Assembly (NCBI RefSeq): GCF_009870125.1
Contig: NC_046679.1
Location: 16,244,001-16,308,000, forward strand
Source: Drosophila pseudoobscura
Lineage: Eukaryota > Arthropoda > Insecta > Diptera > Drosophilidae
Length of the DNA stretch: 64,000 bases
Direction of reading: 5' to 3'
The position numbers and the translations under genes are program-made. The notes beneath the pieces are model-generated. The model was not told the origin of the DNA. It worked only from the letters and a program-made list of their open reading frames with translations, and did not search any database. Below are positions 11,933-24,315 of this stretch, piece by piece (within the stretch, counting starts at the first letter, position 1; each line of letters begins with the position of its first letter).

Positions 11933-13353
11933 AGAAACACCTCATTCCTATGCTCCGTATATCAGTCACTTTTTATGAAATTAACAGATGTGGATGTAGA
12001 TCTAGGCAATGGGGAGCTTTCACTGCTTCTCTAGGGGATTGGGAGTTGGAAAAACAGAGGCGTTCTGTACGTTAATCCGAGTTTGAAAAACTTTCAGATA
12101 ACATTTTTTGTAGTTGTTATTGGAACCATGATGAACCCGTCGTCTGCCTGCCAGGATTCCGGTCCTAAGGTCCCCCATCTGCACATTAACCTTGGTCACT
12201 AATTACCAAACGCACACTCCTGAATTTATGGAATTGAGTTTATACTCGTAGAACCTCCGACTGGATTGCATTAATTGTGCGTCTCATTAAGAGGGGAGTT
12301 CTTATGCACAAAACATTTAATATATTTCGCATATACGCATAAAAATTTAATTTTTTTTTGAAATGGTCCTGGTCCGCTTCTTCTTGCTTGGCTTTGGCCA
12401 GCAGACATTAATAGCCCGGGCCAGGCCATGATTAATGCACATTTTATAAATGTGGTTGGGACGCTACGCTGCTGGGGAAAAAAAATAATAATCATTATTG
12501 TAACGTTATAATAATGCAGTAGTAATCAAGTGTGCTGTTCCTTTTGCTGTTATTGCTCCTGTCCAATGAACATTAAAACTGAAATGATTTTAATAAAATC
12601 AACAGTCAGAAGGTCAGCAGCAGCAGCAGCAGGAGAAGGAAAGCAGGAAAGCAGGAAGCAGGAGTAGGAGTAGGAGAGCAGGAGCAGTGCGAGAGCAACA
12701 GTTTGGTGAACGCACTCAACGACCTTTCGGATGTGAAACGAAACGCAATAAGCGGGAAATTTACGAGCGTTTCACATTCCATAATTTACTTATTTTCCAT
12801 GCGCTATTTAATTATGCTAAATAATGGGCGCAAGCGGGTTGAGTTTTTGTTTACTTATTTATGCCGTAATGATCGTAGCACTGAAAGCCAAAACCATTCA
12901 AAAGTTCAGCAACATTTAATTGCTATTGGTAAAAATATTTCCATAATTCTATGGCGAACTGTCCCAAAAGAACCAGCAAACAGATCAACATAATCTGAGG
13001 TCATCAGGGGCTCCAAAAAACCCATCACTTTTTGGCATATTAAATTCCAATTTCAATGCCGATTTCCACAAAAAAATCACACTATCCGTTATAAATTCAT
13101 CACAGATATATGTCTCGAAAATACAAAGCGGTTTTTCGTAGCAGTCCGGATTAACTTGAGTATTAAACTATGGGTGGATTTCCATACTTAATTGCTGATA
13201 TCCATACCCAATTTTAATGTGTTTCCCCATTGGAACCATCCTAAAATGTGACTTTGATTATTTAAATATGCCGTCAACTGTACAATAAACCTCCCACAGC
13301 TAACTGGGAACTACTAATTGTTGCCGCATGGGCACATGCCTCTTCTCACTGCC
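11933..13353. other. Region between the receptor gene and its pseudogene
   Basis: It includes the receptor 3' UTR, with no clear nearby AATAAA; the first plus-strand AATAAA is near 12590. A GCA run lies near 12619-12634, followed by AGGAG-type purine repeats to about 12690. At 13298-13340 there is a weak resemblance to the start of receptor exon 2 (GAACTACTAATTGTTGCCGC against the ELYHDLIA coding stretch). This could be the left edge of the duplicated segment, but I am not sure. Confidence 0.4.
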
Positions 13354-13650
13354 TAGACCGGGCAGAGCAAACTATTGCAGATAGGGTAGTGATCCCGGGT
13401 TTGGTTTGGAAGCGGAAACGTCCCGGTTCGCCCCGGTTCGCTGCTCCGTAGAGCAGACTAAGTATGCAACTGCTTGGCGTAACGCCGTTCTCCGTGAGAA
13501 CCACTCCGACAAGCCGGCGACAGTCCAGTCGCATCCCATCCTGTTGCAGCTTCAGGTGGCACGACTAATGCAATTTTTTGCTTGTTGGCTCGCAGATAAC
13601 AAAACTCATTTACAGCCTGTCCAAGGCACTGATGCGGACCCGCACCGTGG
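13354..13650 (+). pseudogene. Decayed partial copy of an odorant receptor gene (exons 3 and 4)
   Basis: This stretch is collinear with exons 3-4 of the intact receptor upstream. From GACCGGG (13356) to GGAAAC the distance equals that in the functional exon (64 bases). The next part would read RKRPGSLLRRA against RKLVGPMMREA once an internal repeated CCCCGGTTCG (a 10-base tandem duplication) is ignored. Then MQLLGVTPFSVRT (from 13464) matches IKLLGILPLSVRT. The splice donor is destroyed (GCAAGT became ACAAGC). The intron keeps GACTAATGCAATTT and an AG acceptor at 13594-13595. The last exon (from 13596) would read ITKLIYSLSKALMRTRT against IIKLIYSLSMMMMQNRT, but the stop codon is lost. The frame is broken by the duplication and a compensating deletion near 13455. 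Exons 1-2 are missing or unrecognisable. It is either a tandem duplicate of the neighbour or the remnant of a distinct paralogue that once sat beside it. Confidence 0.8.
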
Positions 13651-14024
13651 CGGCAAGCACTCTACGCTCTTAACGTCAAAGCACTTAGTGTCAATTGCAG
13701 CGGCAACACCAACAGCAGTACATTTTCTAATTCTTGTTTTGAATCATATTTAGAGACATGCCAGTTGTGAATGAGACTTAGGATAGCCAGCGGAAGGCGA
13801 GTAGAAGGCATCGTCAGCTGGCAAATAAAATAAATTAGTTGCAGTTGAAAGGTGGCTCAGACACAAAAGTCAACACGCAACGCGCGATGGAACCGCAAAC
13901 AAACGCCAGCTGTTGGGCACAGATAAAATGGCGAGCAAACAAGCCAAAGGAGGAGGGACCAGCGTCGCTAGACGGGAGATGGCCAGGATGGCCCAAGGAA
14001 GAAGGTAGACGAATAGACGGTGGC

Positions 14025-14066
14025 GGGAACGGCAACGGGAACGGGACCGGGACAGGGGCCGGGACC
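14025..14066. repeat. Imperfect hexamer array GGGAAC/GGGACC, seven units
   Basis: Seven six-base units (GGGAAC, GGCAAC, GGGAAC, GGGACC, GGGACA, GGGGCC, GGGACC) can be read in tandem. This is noncoding cryptic simplicity. Confidence 0.7.
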
Positions 14067-15010
14067 TATGGCAAATCAGCTGCCAACGCAGTGCAGCTTA
14101 CTGGCAAATATTAAAATGCGAATTTTTATGCTCGCTGACACTTGCGCCCCATTCTCCATCCCGGCCCCAGCTCCATCGCTACCGTCTACTTCTTGAAACA
14201 TAATTCTCACTATGCGGGAAATGGGGGACGGCCCTGGTGGCTCCTGCCGCTGCCTGGCGTATCCTTTGCCAGCATTTTCCTGCCGCGTGCGCACATAAAT
14301 TAGCTGCCAAGCTAAGAAATGTTTGCGGGCAGCAAAGGTTCTCTCGTTCCCCAGTCCCCCCACAAGCATTGTTGTCCCAACGCCCACTGCGGTTTGTTGC
14401 GCTCTGTTTATGCGGGTGGCAGGAGTGCGCCGGGTGCATTAAACCAATAAATCAGCGAGCCACTGAAAAAAACATAGTAGTGTTGTCAGGCACTCGTTGG
14501 GACGCCATCGTCGCCCGCTGCATATTTAATCAATATGGAGAGCACAAAACAGGAATTAATCTTGCCGCTTTTTGAGCGCCGCACATTTTTGCCCTACACG
14601 TTGGACACAACACCCACGCCCACGCCCAGGCCCGCCTTAACCACACGGAAAAAAGGCATTTTTAATTTAGAGAAATTCTTGCGGCCATAAAAAGCATGTC
14701 GGGCAAATCAATTAAATTTAAATTGTATCCCATTAGAGCCACATTAAATGAGTTAAGTCATTTGGGGCCCGTAACCGCGTTCCGTGTCTTAGCCTTCTTT
14801 TATGCGGCTTTGAAAAGGGTACAAATGAATTCATTTTATTTTTTGACGCACATAACTGCGCCTGCCCGACCGTCCCATCCCTTCACCATTTCCATTCCCA
14901 TCCGTACCATCCCCATCTACTGCTGGACGCAATTAAAATGCCCACGAGTTACTAATTTGCCATGAAACGGCGGGTGGCGGTCCCAAGCCCAAGCCCTAGA
15001 ACTGGCACCC

Positions 15011-15031
15011 TGGTCCCTGGTCCCTGGTCCC
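15011..15031. repeat. Tandem TGGTCCC heptamer, three copies
   Basis: Three perfect seven-base units in noncoding DNA. Confidence 0.8.
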
Positions 15032-16062
15032 GAGGCGGTTCGGCTGAATCCCGATTTAAAAATGTTGCCGAAATTTAAGAGTTGATGGCTATTAATTTAT
15101 ATTATGCATGATTTGTGGAGCATTTTTCTGATGGGACAATCGCTTTAGGCACCCAGAATGGGTCCGGCTATCGGTTCACAGAATTGCCCTCTGCCTTCTG
15201 CATTCTGCGGCAAATTCCATTTGGTACGGGCTTGGGATTGTGTCGTAACTAGAGATGTTTATGCAAATGAATGAAATATTTGGTCGAGGGCAGTGTCAAG
15301 GCTTCAACAAAACTTTAAATGCTGAAATAATTGCAGTGATTAAGTTATAATGAATGCTAGAGAAATGTATTCAAATACTAATCGGACTATGGCTCCTATA
15401 TCTCCGACCCTTTTTCCAAATTTCTGTCTTCATCGAACACATGTCTTGGCCATAAATAAATTAGGCAATCTCGTGTCCTCATGTGAATGGGGGCGTGCCC
15501 GTTGCCATCATTTATTAGCAACGCCCAGTATCGTACGGGCTGTCGCTCGAGATTTGTAGCGACAAGAACAGCTACTGGAACGACGACATTACCAGAAAAT
15601 CTTTTTTCTCATCTGCTGGCTACTACTGCAAGCTAATTTCTGCTGATGTCTGCCCGAAACTTCGCGCTGGCCAAGTAATTATCGGGAAGACGAAATGATA
15701 GTCAGCCCTACAGCCCCACACTTGGCCCACAGCTACAGCCAAGCAAAGTCGAAGCGTTAATGCTGCGTGTCGAAAGCAAACTTTGATGGCTTAATCACTT
15801 TGACAGGAGCGAGGAGGGCAAGGCGAGCTTTGGGGAGCGCTTGCTCCAGTTTTCGCCATCAGCTTGTTATTTGCTTTGGGGGGATTTTAAAGTGCACGTG
15901 TTTACCAGACAGGGTCTTAAGATGCGACTTCAAAAAACATGTCTCCGTGCGGATGCATTTGGGGAGGCGACTCGTGCCCCGAGTGCACGGTACAGTCAAA
16001 GTCATAAAACCATTTAATTATATTAAACTTTTAATTGCGTAGACAGCTAAGAAACATCCCAC

Positions 16063-16082
16063 CACACACACACACACACACA
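16063..16082. repeat. (CA)n microsatellite
   Basis: A run of ten CA units in noncoding DNA, continuing as interrupted CA-rich sequence to about 16091. Confidence 0.85.
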
Positions 16083-16932
16083 CTCACACAGACATAACCA
16101 AAACATACACTCACCTAAAAGCAACTCCCAGCATATGCAGGGTGGAAAAAGGTGGCACCGTGGCAAGGGGGCTAAGAGGCAGCCCAGGAGTCGCAGCGCC
16201 ACACTTAACCAGGGCAAGTTGCTGGTGCTGCTTTGCTTCTTGGCGTGTCTTGCTACTATGTAAATGCAATAATAAAGTTATTAAAAGTGTCATAACAACT
16301 CAAGTTGAAATAGCAGAAAGTTTTCACCAGTTTCTTGCTTTATGGAGCAGGGGCTCGGTTCCCGCCGCACCACCGCACCGCACCGCACTCTCTTGATGAT
16401 GAGGGTAGTAGCCCAAGAGGAAAAAATGTCTATAAAGAATCGAATAACGAAGACGACCCGCAGCTCCGTGGCCAGGCAATTGATGTTTAATTGATCAATT
16501 AGTTGGTCCCTGCACAAAGCCCACCCACAAAACGCACCACCCACACTCGCCTACTCGTACTCGTACTTGCCCCTATGTGTAGGATATGTCTGTTTGGATG
16601 CTGTATTGGAATTGCCCACATCAAAGCGGCATATAAGTATATTGACGCTCATCAATCAAATTGATTTATGCCAACAAATCATTCATGAGCAATTTCCCAA
16701 AGTGATTATCTCTCCACGAGACGAGAGGAGAGACGACCGGAGACGGGCCGGGCCTGCTGCCATGGCCAACCAGGACCATTGCCCCATGGCAAACGCAAAA
16801 GGCATGTTAACTGACAGCCAGAAGGACATTTGGAAAGACATACATACATAGTCGACGGAAACGGTGACTGGGAATGAGACTGAGACAGAGACAGAGACAT
16901 AGAGAGACTGAGGCACACAGTCAGAGCTTCAC

Positions 16933-16970
16933 TGCCAGTGCCATTGCCAGTGCCATTGCCATCGCCAGTG
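16933..16970. repeat. 12-base tandem repeat (TGCCAGTGCCAT)
   Basis: Two perfect copies and a third diverged copy of a 12-base unit are visible. The following bases (GACTGACTGATTGACTTGACTG-like) are also internally repetitive. Confidence 0.7.
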
Positions 16971-18372
16971 ACTGACTGATTGACGCTTGACTGTCTTCAT
17001 CACAAGCAATTTGGCCAGCAAACACACCCATCCACACAGGACCAAATCCAGGGCATAGAGATGCTCTGCCGAGATTGCGTGCGCTTCTTTCCCGTCTGCC
17101 GTGCTCCTGTGCAGAGCTTCACAGACAGTTAATAAAGCTCAACTAACAGCGACGACAGCCACGCCCTAGCCCTCGCCCTCGCCTCCAACCAAACGGATAG
17201 ACATAGCCACTTGGCATTATTCATTCGCTATTGGTTCCGACCAGGCGGGGGATCGGCTTGTATCATATTAGCTGAAGTTGCTTATAGCAGGCAATCAAAT
17301 AAATTTTCACGGCAAACGATCAAACGCCAGCCATGGCTGGACTCGGTTCGCACACATTTTTCACTCTTATGTCGAAAAGCAAGAGAAGGATGTTAGCTTT
17401 GCCTAAAGCATTTGATTGATTTGGTGATAAATTGACGAGGTGGGTGGCAACTGAAGCCCTGAACAGATTGCTGGCAGATAGCAGTCATGTGAGTGCGACA
17501 GTCGGAAGACCTGCGACTAATTGCTGCCTCGAAGTGACTCAAAGGTCAAGGAGGTCTCACATATACACACACACACACGAGCATATATACAGCGCAAAGA
17601 AAACCGAGCAGACAATACCTAATGCGGTATGCGCACAAAAGTATGCTACAAAAATAAATATGAAGAATTTTGTGCTTTATGACTGCGACAAGACGTAATT
17701 TTGAAGGCTTCACACGAGCGCACGAGAGCAGGCAGGGCATAAAAACGAGAAGCTGACAGCGGGAAGGGGATACGACAGCTGGTAGCCCATGATTAATGTT
17801 AGCAATTATCTGGCACAAGTGTCAAAAATATTTAAATCAATTGTGAGGAGAGGAAAATGCCATGCGGAACAAAGAGCGAGCGAGACAAGTCAGCAGACAG
17901 CAACAAGACGAGACACGACAAGACAACACAATTCGCGCAAATTGAGCATGATGAAGAGGCGAAGAGGCAGAACGAAGAAGGTGGCTGTTGTTGCTGTTGT
18001 TGCAGATGCTTGTTGTCAATGGCAAAGATGCCGTTTCCTTTTAACTGACTCGTGTGCGTGCCACGGGGTCTGAAACTTAAAGAAGTGCCCCGAGGACGAC
18101 ACAAAATGTAAAAATGAAGAGGGAGCAATGACAGCAGCGACGTGTCAAAAACATATCATTCATTTATTTTCTATTATAATCACCCACACGAAGCATCGAA
18201 GATGCTGACAACGCGACTGCTGCCTCAAACACCCTTTTTTCCCCCTGTCAACAATTGCATTAGGTTGGGATATCATTTATCATTGCAGGAACAAAACCAA
18301 CCAGCCAGCCAGACAGCCCGCCAGCCCAGCCAAGTCAAGTGAACTCAGTTGACTTCGATTGCATATGCCCGG

Positions 18373-18414
18373 GACAGAGACAGAGACAGGGACAGGGACA
18401 GAAACAAGGACAGA
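18373..18414. repeat. Imperfect hexamer array GACAGA/GACAGG, seven units
   Basis: Seven six-base purine-rich units in tandem. No gene context. Confidence 0.7.
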
Positions 18415-21400
18415 GCCCGGAACCATCGCGTACAAAAAGCCCTTTAAATGGGGCTTGTTTTTGCGAGCTTTAAGTCTGTTGTCAAAAGAAATTAGTAAAT
18501 AAAAACAAAGCACGCCTCGGAGCACATATTAAATTACTCCAGGACCAGCACCAAGAGCAAAAGCAGCAGCATCTAGCAGGGCGAGGGCTGTACAATTATG
18601 AGATGAGATAGAGGGAAACACATCCCGCTCGCTCGTTTTGTATGCGGCACACACGGCGTATATGTAACAATGGACTAAAAGTTGCGTGAAACGTTTTAAC
18701 AAAGATTAATGCCTGCGACGGCTGATGATTTTTTGAAGATTAATTATGCGATGATGAGGCCGAAGACAATGACAGCACACCAACAGCAGCGGGAGGCAAC
18801 AACAGGCAAGCGCTTGTGGAGTCGTGCTCCAGAGCCAGGAGGCGGAAGTTGCAGGCTTGTTAAAGGATTACGAAATTTGTGAGCACGCGCCAGTCGAGCA
18901 TGTGGGAGCGTAAGTCTGTCTCGTTTATATAGTTATTCGTTATGAATGCCAACAAAACAGAGCTAACATAATTATGAGAGCAACCCAACAAACATGAGGA
19001 ACAAATTCCACAATTCAAACAAATTTCATTACAACATATTCATTAATTTTAAAAATGTCGGAAATTTGAATCATTCGCTAGCCTTTTCTCTCAAAGATAA
19101 CTCATCGTCGATATGGTTGGACCTTTAAAGAGGCTTTCATTTTCCAGATTTTAATTGCCACAACCATAACTTTTCATATTAAACGCGCCGACAATTTATC
19201 TATGGATCGCAGCACAGGCATGACCACGCTTAAATATAGCATGAGCATGAGTATGAGGCAAATTCAGATTCAGTTTCAGGTAGGAGCAGCAGCAGGATTA
19301 CAGGAGGCGAAGTGGTAGCCAATTCGCGTGGTTTATGGCCAGCCAGAAGTTTAACGACAGAATTGCAGTGGCAACGAAGCCAATGCATTGGCACTGGTCA
19401 TGTATTCAGAGTCCTCGCGACTCGTCTGCTGGTCGCGTCTGTTGTTTAATTTATCAGACAAGGCAAACTGTTGCACATGGCTGGCAAACTTTTCACTCTG
19501 TACTCTGTACATCACTGAGCGCCATATGTGGAGTCTCTGGAGCTGTGCCTGGTCCAGCCTGGTCACTGGATTTACTGTTCTGCTGCTGCTGTGATTGTGG
19601 GAATGCATTTAAATGCATTTAAGTTGCTTAATTTTTATGGCCAAGACAAGCAGTTGGGGCACCAGAGTGGGGCTCCAGAAGCAGGCTGCGTGTCCACCTA
19701 CTGGCTCCACGCTGACAAAAAAGCTTTTAACAATTAAAATTAAAAAGTTCAGCATTTATACAACACAAAAAGCAGCAGGCCAACAAAAAATGAGCGAGTG
19801 CAGAGCAAATGCCAAGCGTGGCATAATCAAATTCTATGTGCGCATGCATAAAAGTTGCACCGCACTCCACCACACACACTCTCACTCGTGGACTCCCGGG
19901 GCGCTTCTGATGTCTGACTGTTGCATTGTGTGCACTCATTTGTGGTCATAAAGCATAAAACGCATAAAGTGGCGTTACGATTTTATGGTGCACCCAAGTC
20001 ACAGCCGAGCCTCTCTCTCTTCCAAACAAAAAAAAATAAAAATAGCGAAGACATTGAGGACAATGAATCGACAACTAATTACCCTGTACGATTTTGGTCT
20101 CCTGGTCTCCCAACTGCCAATTTCTCAGCTGCGGCATGTTATGCCAAGCAATTGGCATGCCCCGAAATAAATATTCTCCCACTGCTGCCAGAACCAGCTC
20201 TTGCCACTTCTGACACGGCCGCTGCTGCTGTGGACGCTGGTGATGATGATGATGTCTGTCTCGGTTCCTGGTCTGTGCCTGTGACCATCAAGCGACAATG
20301 TAAATTTTGTGTTGAGCTTTTTAATTGTGAATATTGCAGCCATGGAACCATTGAGAGAAAGAGAGAGAGAGGGACGAGCTCGCTCACACGCGAAATGAAC
20401 GCAGACCGCACACCAAAATTACAACTGTAGTGCAGCAGTCGGGAGATGGGACAAAGTTATAAATAATATAAAAAAGGTACAAAGATAAAACCCAATTCGA
20501 AGGCAGCGCCAAAAGTGTAAAGTAGTCGGCAAATAAATTGCATGACAGTGGGCCAGGAAACGATGTCGCCAAGCGGGTTCCCGTCGGTGGAGTGGAGGCT
20601 AGTATGGGACTTGGGACGGGGCCCAGGACCGGTCCGCTGCTTTTAATGCAAATGCAGCACAAAACGGCGCTGGCCAAAAGTGCAAAATTGTGCATTTTAA
20701 TTAAGGTGACGGTGACCGTTCCAGCCAGCCATCCAGCCACCCAGCCACCCAGCAGCCGAATAGAAGTAGAAGTAGAAGCCGCCGAAGAGCAACTGCTCTT
20801 CTAGTTAGCGTTGGAATTTGCATTTAGTTGCTGCAAACACACACGCACACACGCGCATGGCGACATAATTTACAGCTCTTTTAATTAGCTGCATGCCAAG
20901 TTTTTATGAGAATTTACGCGTGCTCTTAAAGCGGCATATTGTTTGGGGCAAAGAAGCAAGTAGAATGAAGCAAGAGCGAGTAGCATGGAGCAAGCGGCAA
21001 GCGGCAAGCAAAACGCTTCGAGCCATTCACATGCATGAACACAAAGACGGAAATAACAATTGCAAATGGAAATGTGCATAAGTGCCAGGCGCCAAACGAG
21101 TGAGAGACCGACGGGCTGACTGACTGACTGACAGATAAAGAGACTGGCCTGTCCCGGCCCGGCCTGGCCTGGCGAGATGCAGCTTCCAGTAACTTTGAGC
21201 TCTTTGAACGCACCACCCACATGCACATTCCACTCTCTTTCTCCCATCGCCATCCCCATCGCCAGCAGCAGCACCAAAAGTGCAAGTGACTAAAATGCAA
21301 ATGCACGAGTATCTGTGTGTGCAATTGTCTGCATGTCCGCTCCTCTATCTCCCATCGTATGTGTGTGTGTGCAACTGTTAAAATGCAAAGCGATGCTGTT

Positions 21401-22027
21401 GCTGCTGCTGCTGTCGCTGGGGGCCAGCGCATGCAATAAAATGTTTTACATCCTGTTTATTTTAGTTAAATACTCGAAATTATGTGTTTGCCTAAGTGTA
21501 TTTGTTAACACAATGCCAAAAGCTCCTCGCTCGCTCTCCACACACTGCACTCAGCCCCATGCCACATAGCAGCCAGGACGCACACCCACTCGTTGGAGTA
21601 CCAGAGAGCTTGCATGCCGAGAGTGTGTGTTTTGAGTGCATGTAAGCGTAACAATTCAATTTTCAACATTTTAAATAGCGCTCGACATGAGTACAGCCAT
21701 TGGCCAGCCATTTTTTGTGAGCTCTAATGATGTTCTTTTTGACGTAGATAATGAACGAGAGTGGGCCGAGTGAAGAGGTCAGCGAAAAAGTTCAGATCTT
21801 CTCTTGCCGACCAATTCAAGCTATTTTGTGATGTTTGCATGTGGCTGAATCTGAATCCCCGCGGGGGCTCTTAAGGAGTTGTCTCAAAGAGCTCCTGGAA
21901 TAAGTGGCACAAACCATTCGAATCCACTTGCCCAACTGCCTGCCTCAAAGCTTACATCAAATGCAAATTTCCGGACCGGATTTGCTGCTCCACGCACTTT
22001 ACCTTTGTCTACGACAAAAACACGCGA

Positions 22028-22051
22028 GCACACACACACACACACACACAC
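22028..22051. repeat. (AC)n microsatellite
   Basis: An uninterrupted run of about 12 AC units, read directly. Confidence 0.9.
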
Positions 22052-24292
22052 GCACTCACACAAACCATCCAAAAAAGGGGGAACCGTAAAGACGATGCCA
22101 TTTCTCTGTTTTGGGCATGTGCAAAACGGGCATTTAACTTCCTAGGCGCGAGGACACTCTCCTCAAAGGGAGGCGCACATGTCGCTCCTCAAACATGCCC
22201 TCTAACCCATTTGTTAAATGTAGCGGAATGCTTTGTTTCGAGTTGTGTTTAGTTAAGTTTCTAGTTTTCAGTTTTCAGTATTCAGTTTTAGGCAACATTT
22301 GGACTAATGACTGCACACACGCTATAGACCCGTGCCGAGCGCTTTAACTGAAATGTATTTGTGTCTTTTTAAGAGCTCTCTCGCGCGTTGCCTGGGCCTC
22401 CACAATGGCGGAACGTGTTGAACATGGCGGCACACAAGAGTGGGCAACACATATTTTTCCGCTCGGCAAAAGAAAATGCACAAAATACGATTTCAATGCC
22501 TTTCACGAATGCAAATGTGTGTTTGCGTGTGTGTGTATGTAAAATATACGTAAAGAAATAAAATAAATTCACACGCAACTGTCAATGGTTGCGTACTTCA
22601 GCAACACCCTTCGTCCCGCCCTCGACCCTTATTGAAGGAGGGTTCGCCATGCCACACTGCCCCAAGCGTCTTCCCTCATTGGGCGACGGCGCCCTCGTCC
22701 TGTCCTCGCCGGCTGCTTGACTGTTGGGTCTTGGGTAATATTTTATGCAAATTGCAAGTTAAGTGTGAAAATAGTAGTGATTGGTTTAATTCAGCAATGT
22801 CAACCAAATGGACCGATTGGTGGGCAGTGGGCGTTGGCACGGCCATGGGTGGGTGGGTGCTGTTGGGTGGTGGTGTTGGAAGAAGCGCAAAAAACGAAGT
22901 TGAGAAACTGCAGAAACAGCAGAAAATCAGCCAAACTGGAGAATGCCGAACACAGAATACTAAAAAGACAATTTTCGAACAAAGCACCCACCCAACGGGC
23001 AAAAACAAGGCTTTGAATTCGATTCTTTGTTTGATCAGGCCTTAAATGCACTTGCAGGGATCGATGGAATGCAAAAATTATATTCCTTTTGGAATTTTCA
23101 GATTTGCCACCTATAAACTGTTTGTATTTCAATTAATTTTTTAAAGGAAATTTCGAGTACACCGTGAAATTCTTACCCTTTTAGAGGAAAAACTCGACAC
23201 GACTCGACTTAAAGAAGAAAATCCCAATGGCAATCGATTATTCCACATCATTGACAAAGTTCTTATGCTCCATGAAAAGAGCATTCGAAAGGCAAACGAA
23301 ATAAAAGCAATGCAGATTTTCATTGTCATGTAGCAAAGTCACTCGGGCCCCGAAAGAGCAATGTGAGAAGAGCAAACAGGGAGACAGTGGGAGGGGGGTG
23401 GGAGGGAAATGGGAACGGTCGATGGACAAGAGCGAAAGCAAAAACCAACGGCAATTTCAGGAGCATTTAGGGCAGTCGTCGTCGCCGGTCTGCAGTCCTT
23501 TTTGTTTTTTATAAAATTTGTAACAGTCTTTTTATGCTCGAACTTCGACTACTAGTGCGCTTAACCATTTAGCTGATGTAACAACCCAGGGCAAGGAGGA
23601 GCCAACCACTCAGCCAGTCAGCCAGCCGGGACCGCCGCATTGACCGCCGACTACAGCACCAGCAGCACCACCACCATTCACCCCACGGTCGTCAGACACC
23701 GTTGAGCTCCAGTTGGAGCAGAGCCCTGCTCCGGAATGTCCTTGTCAGCATTTTGCACAGTGAAATTTTTCGGTAAAATCTATTTTTCATCTTGGATTAT
23801 GTGAATACATGAATAGGAAGAAAGAAGAGTGCCAAGTTTTATTGTGACAGTTGAAGTTCGTTCGTTTCACTGCTGCTTCCTTTTCCTTTTATAGGGCTGA
23901 AGCTGATGCTGAAGAGTCTGCCAGCTGTGTTGTCCGACGCGTTCACATTAATCAAATATCCGCATTATTAATTGTCGCTGATAATGTTTTCGAGTGCAAA
24001 ATGCTGCTCACGTGACCTCAACATGGCGCTCGTTGCACTCCTCCATTGTGGAGCGGTATGCGGAACTCTGCCACAGTGATGGGGAGTTGCATTTCCCTCG
24101 GCCCGGAGTGCGAGTGCTTCTGCTCTCATTCGCCTTTTGAATGGCAACCAGGATTGTCCCAACACGATTCGAGCTTCATTAGAGCCATGTTCTACAAATG
24201 CCTGCCCGCATGGTATGCCTATGTCATCTCTTCTGACAAAAGTATGCCATAAAGTATGCAATGCCCCTGGACGCATTCCTCTGTGTGCGCTT

Positions 24293-24315
24293 GCTCTCTC
24301 TCTCTCTCTCTCTCT
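24293..24315. repeat. (CT)n tract, possible GAGA-factor binding sequence
   Basis: A run of about 11 CT units, read as GAGAG repeats on the minus strand. GAGAG repeats are the binding sequence of GAGA factor (Trl) in flies. The sequence is seen; the function is not shown. Confidence 0.6.

Larger units (their letters stand above)
13651..21000. other. Intergenic DNA, no gene recognised
   Basis: About 7.3 kb without a supported exon. Contents are hexamer arrays at 14025-14066 and 18373-18414, TGGTCCC x3 at 15011-15031, a (CA)n tract at 16063-16082, a 12-mer repeat at 16933-16970, and CCAGC/CCACC-type repeats around 20727-20757. Open frames of 80-120 codons on both strands are compositionally biased and overlap one another, so I discount them. 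Confidence 0.5.
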
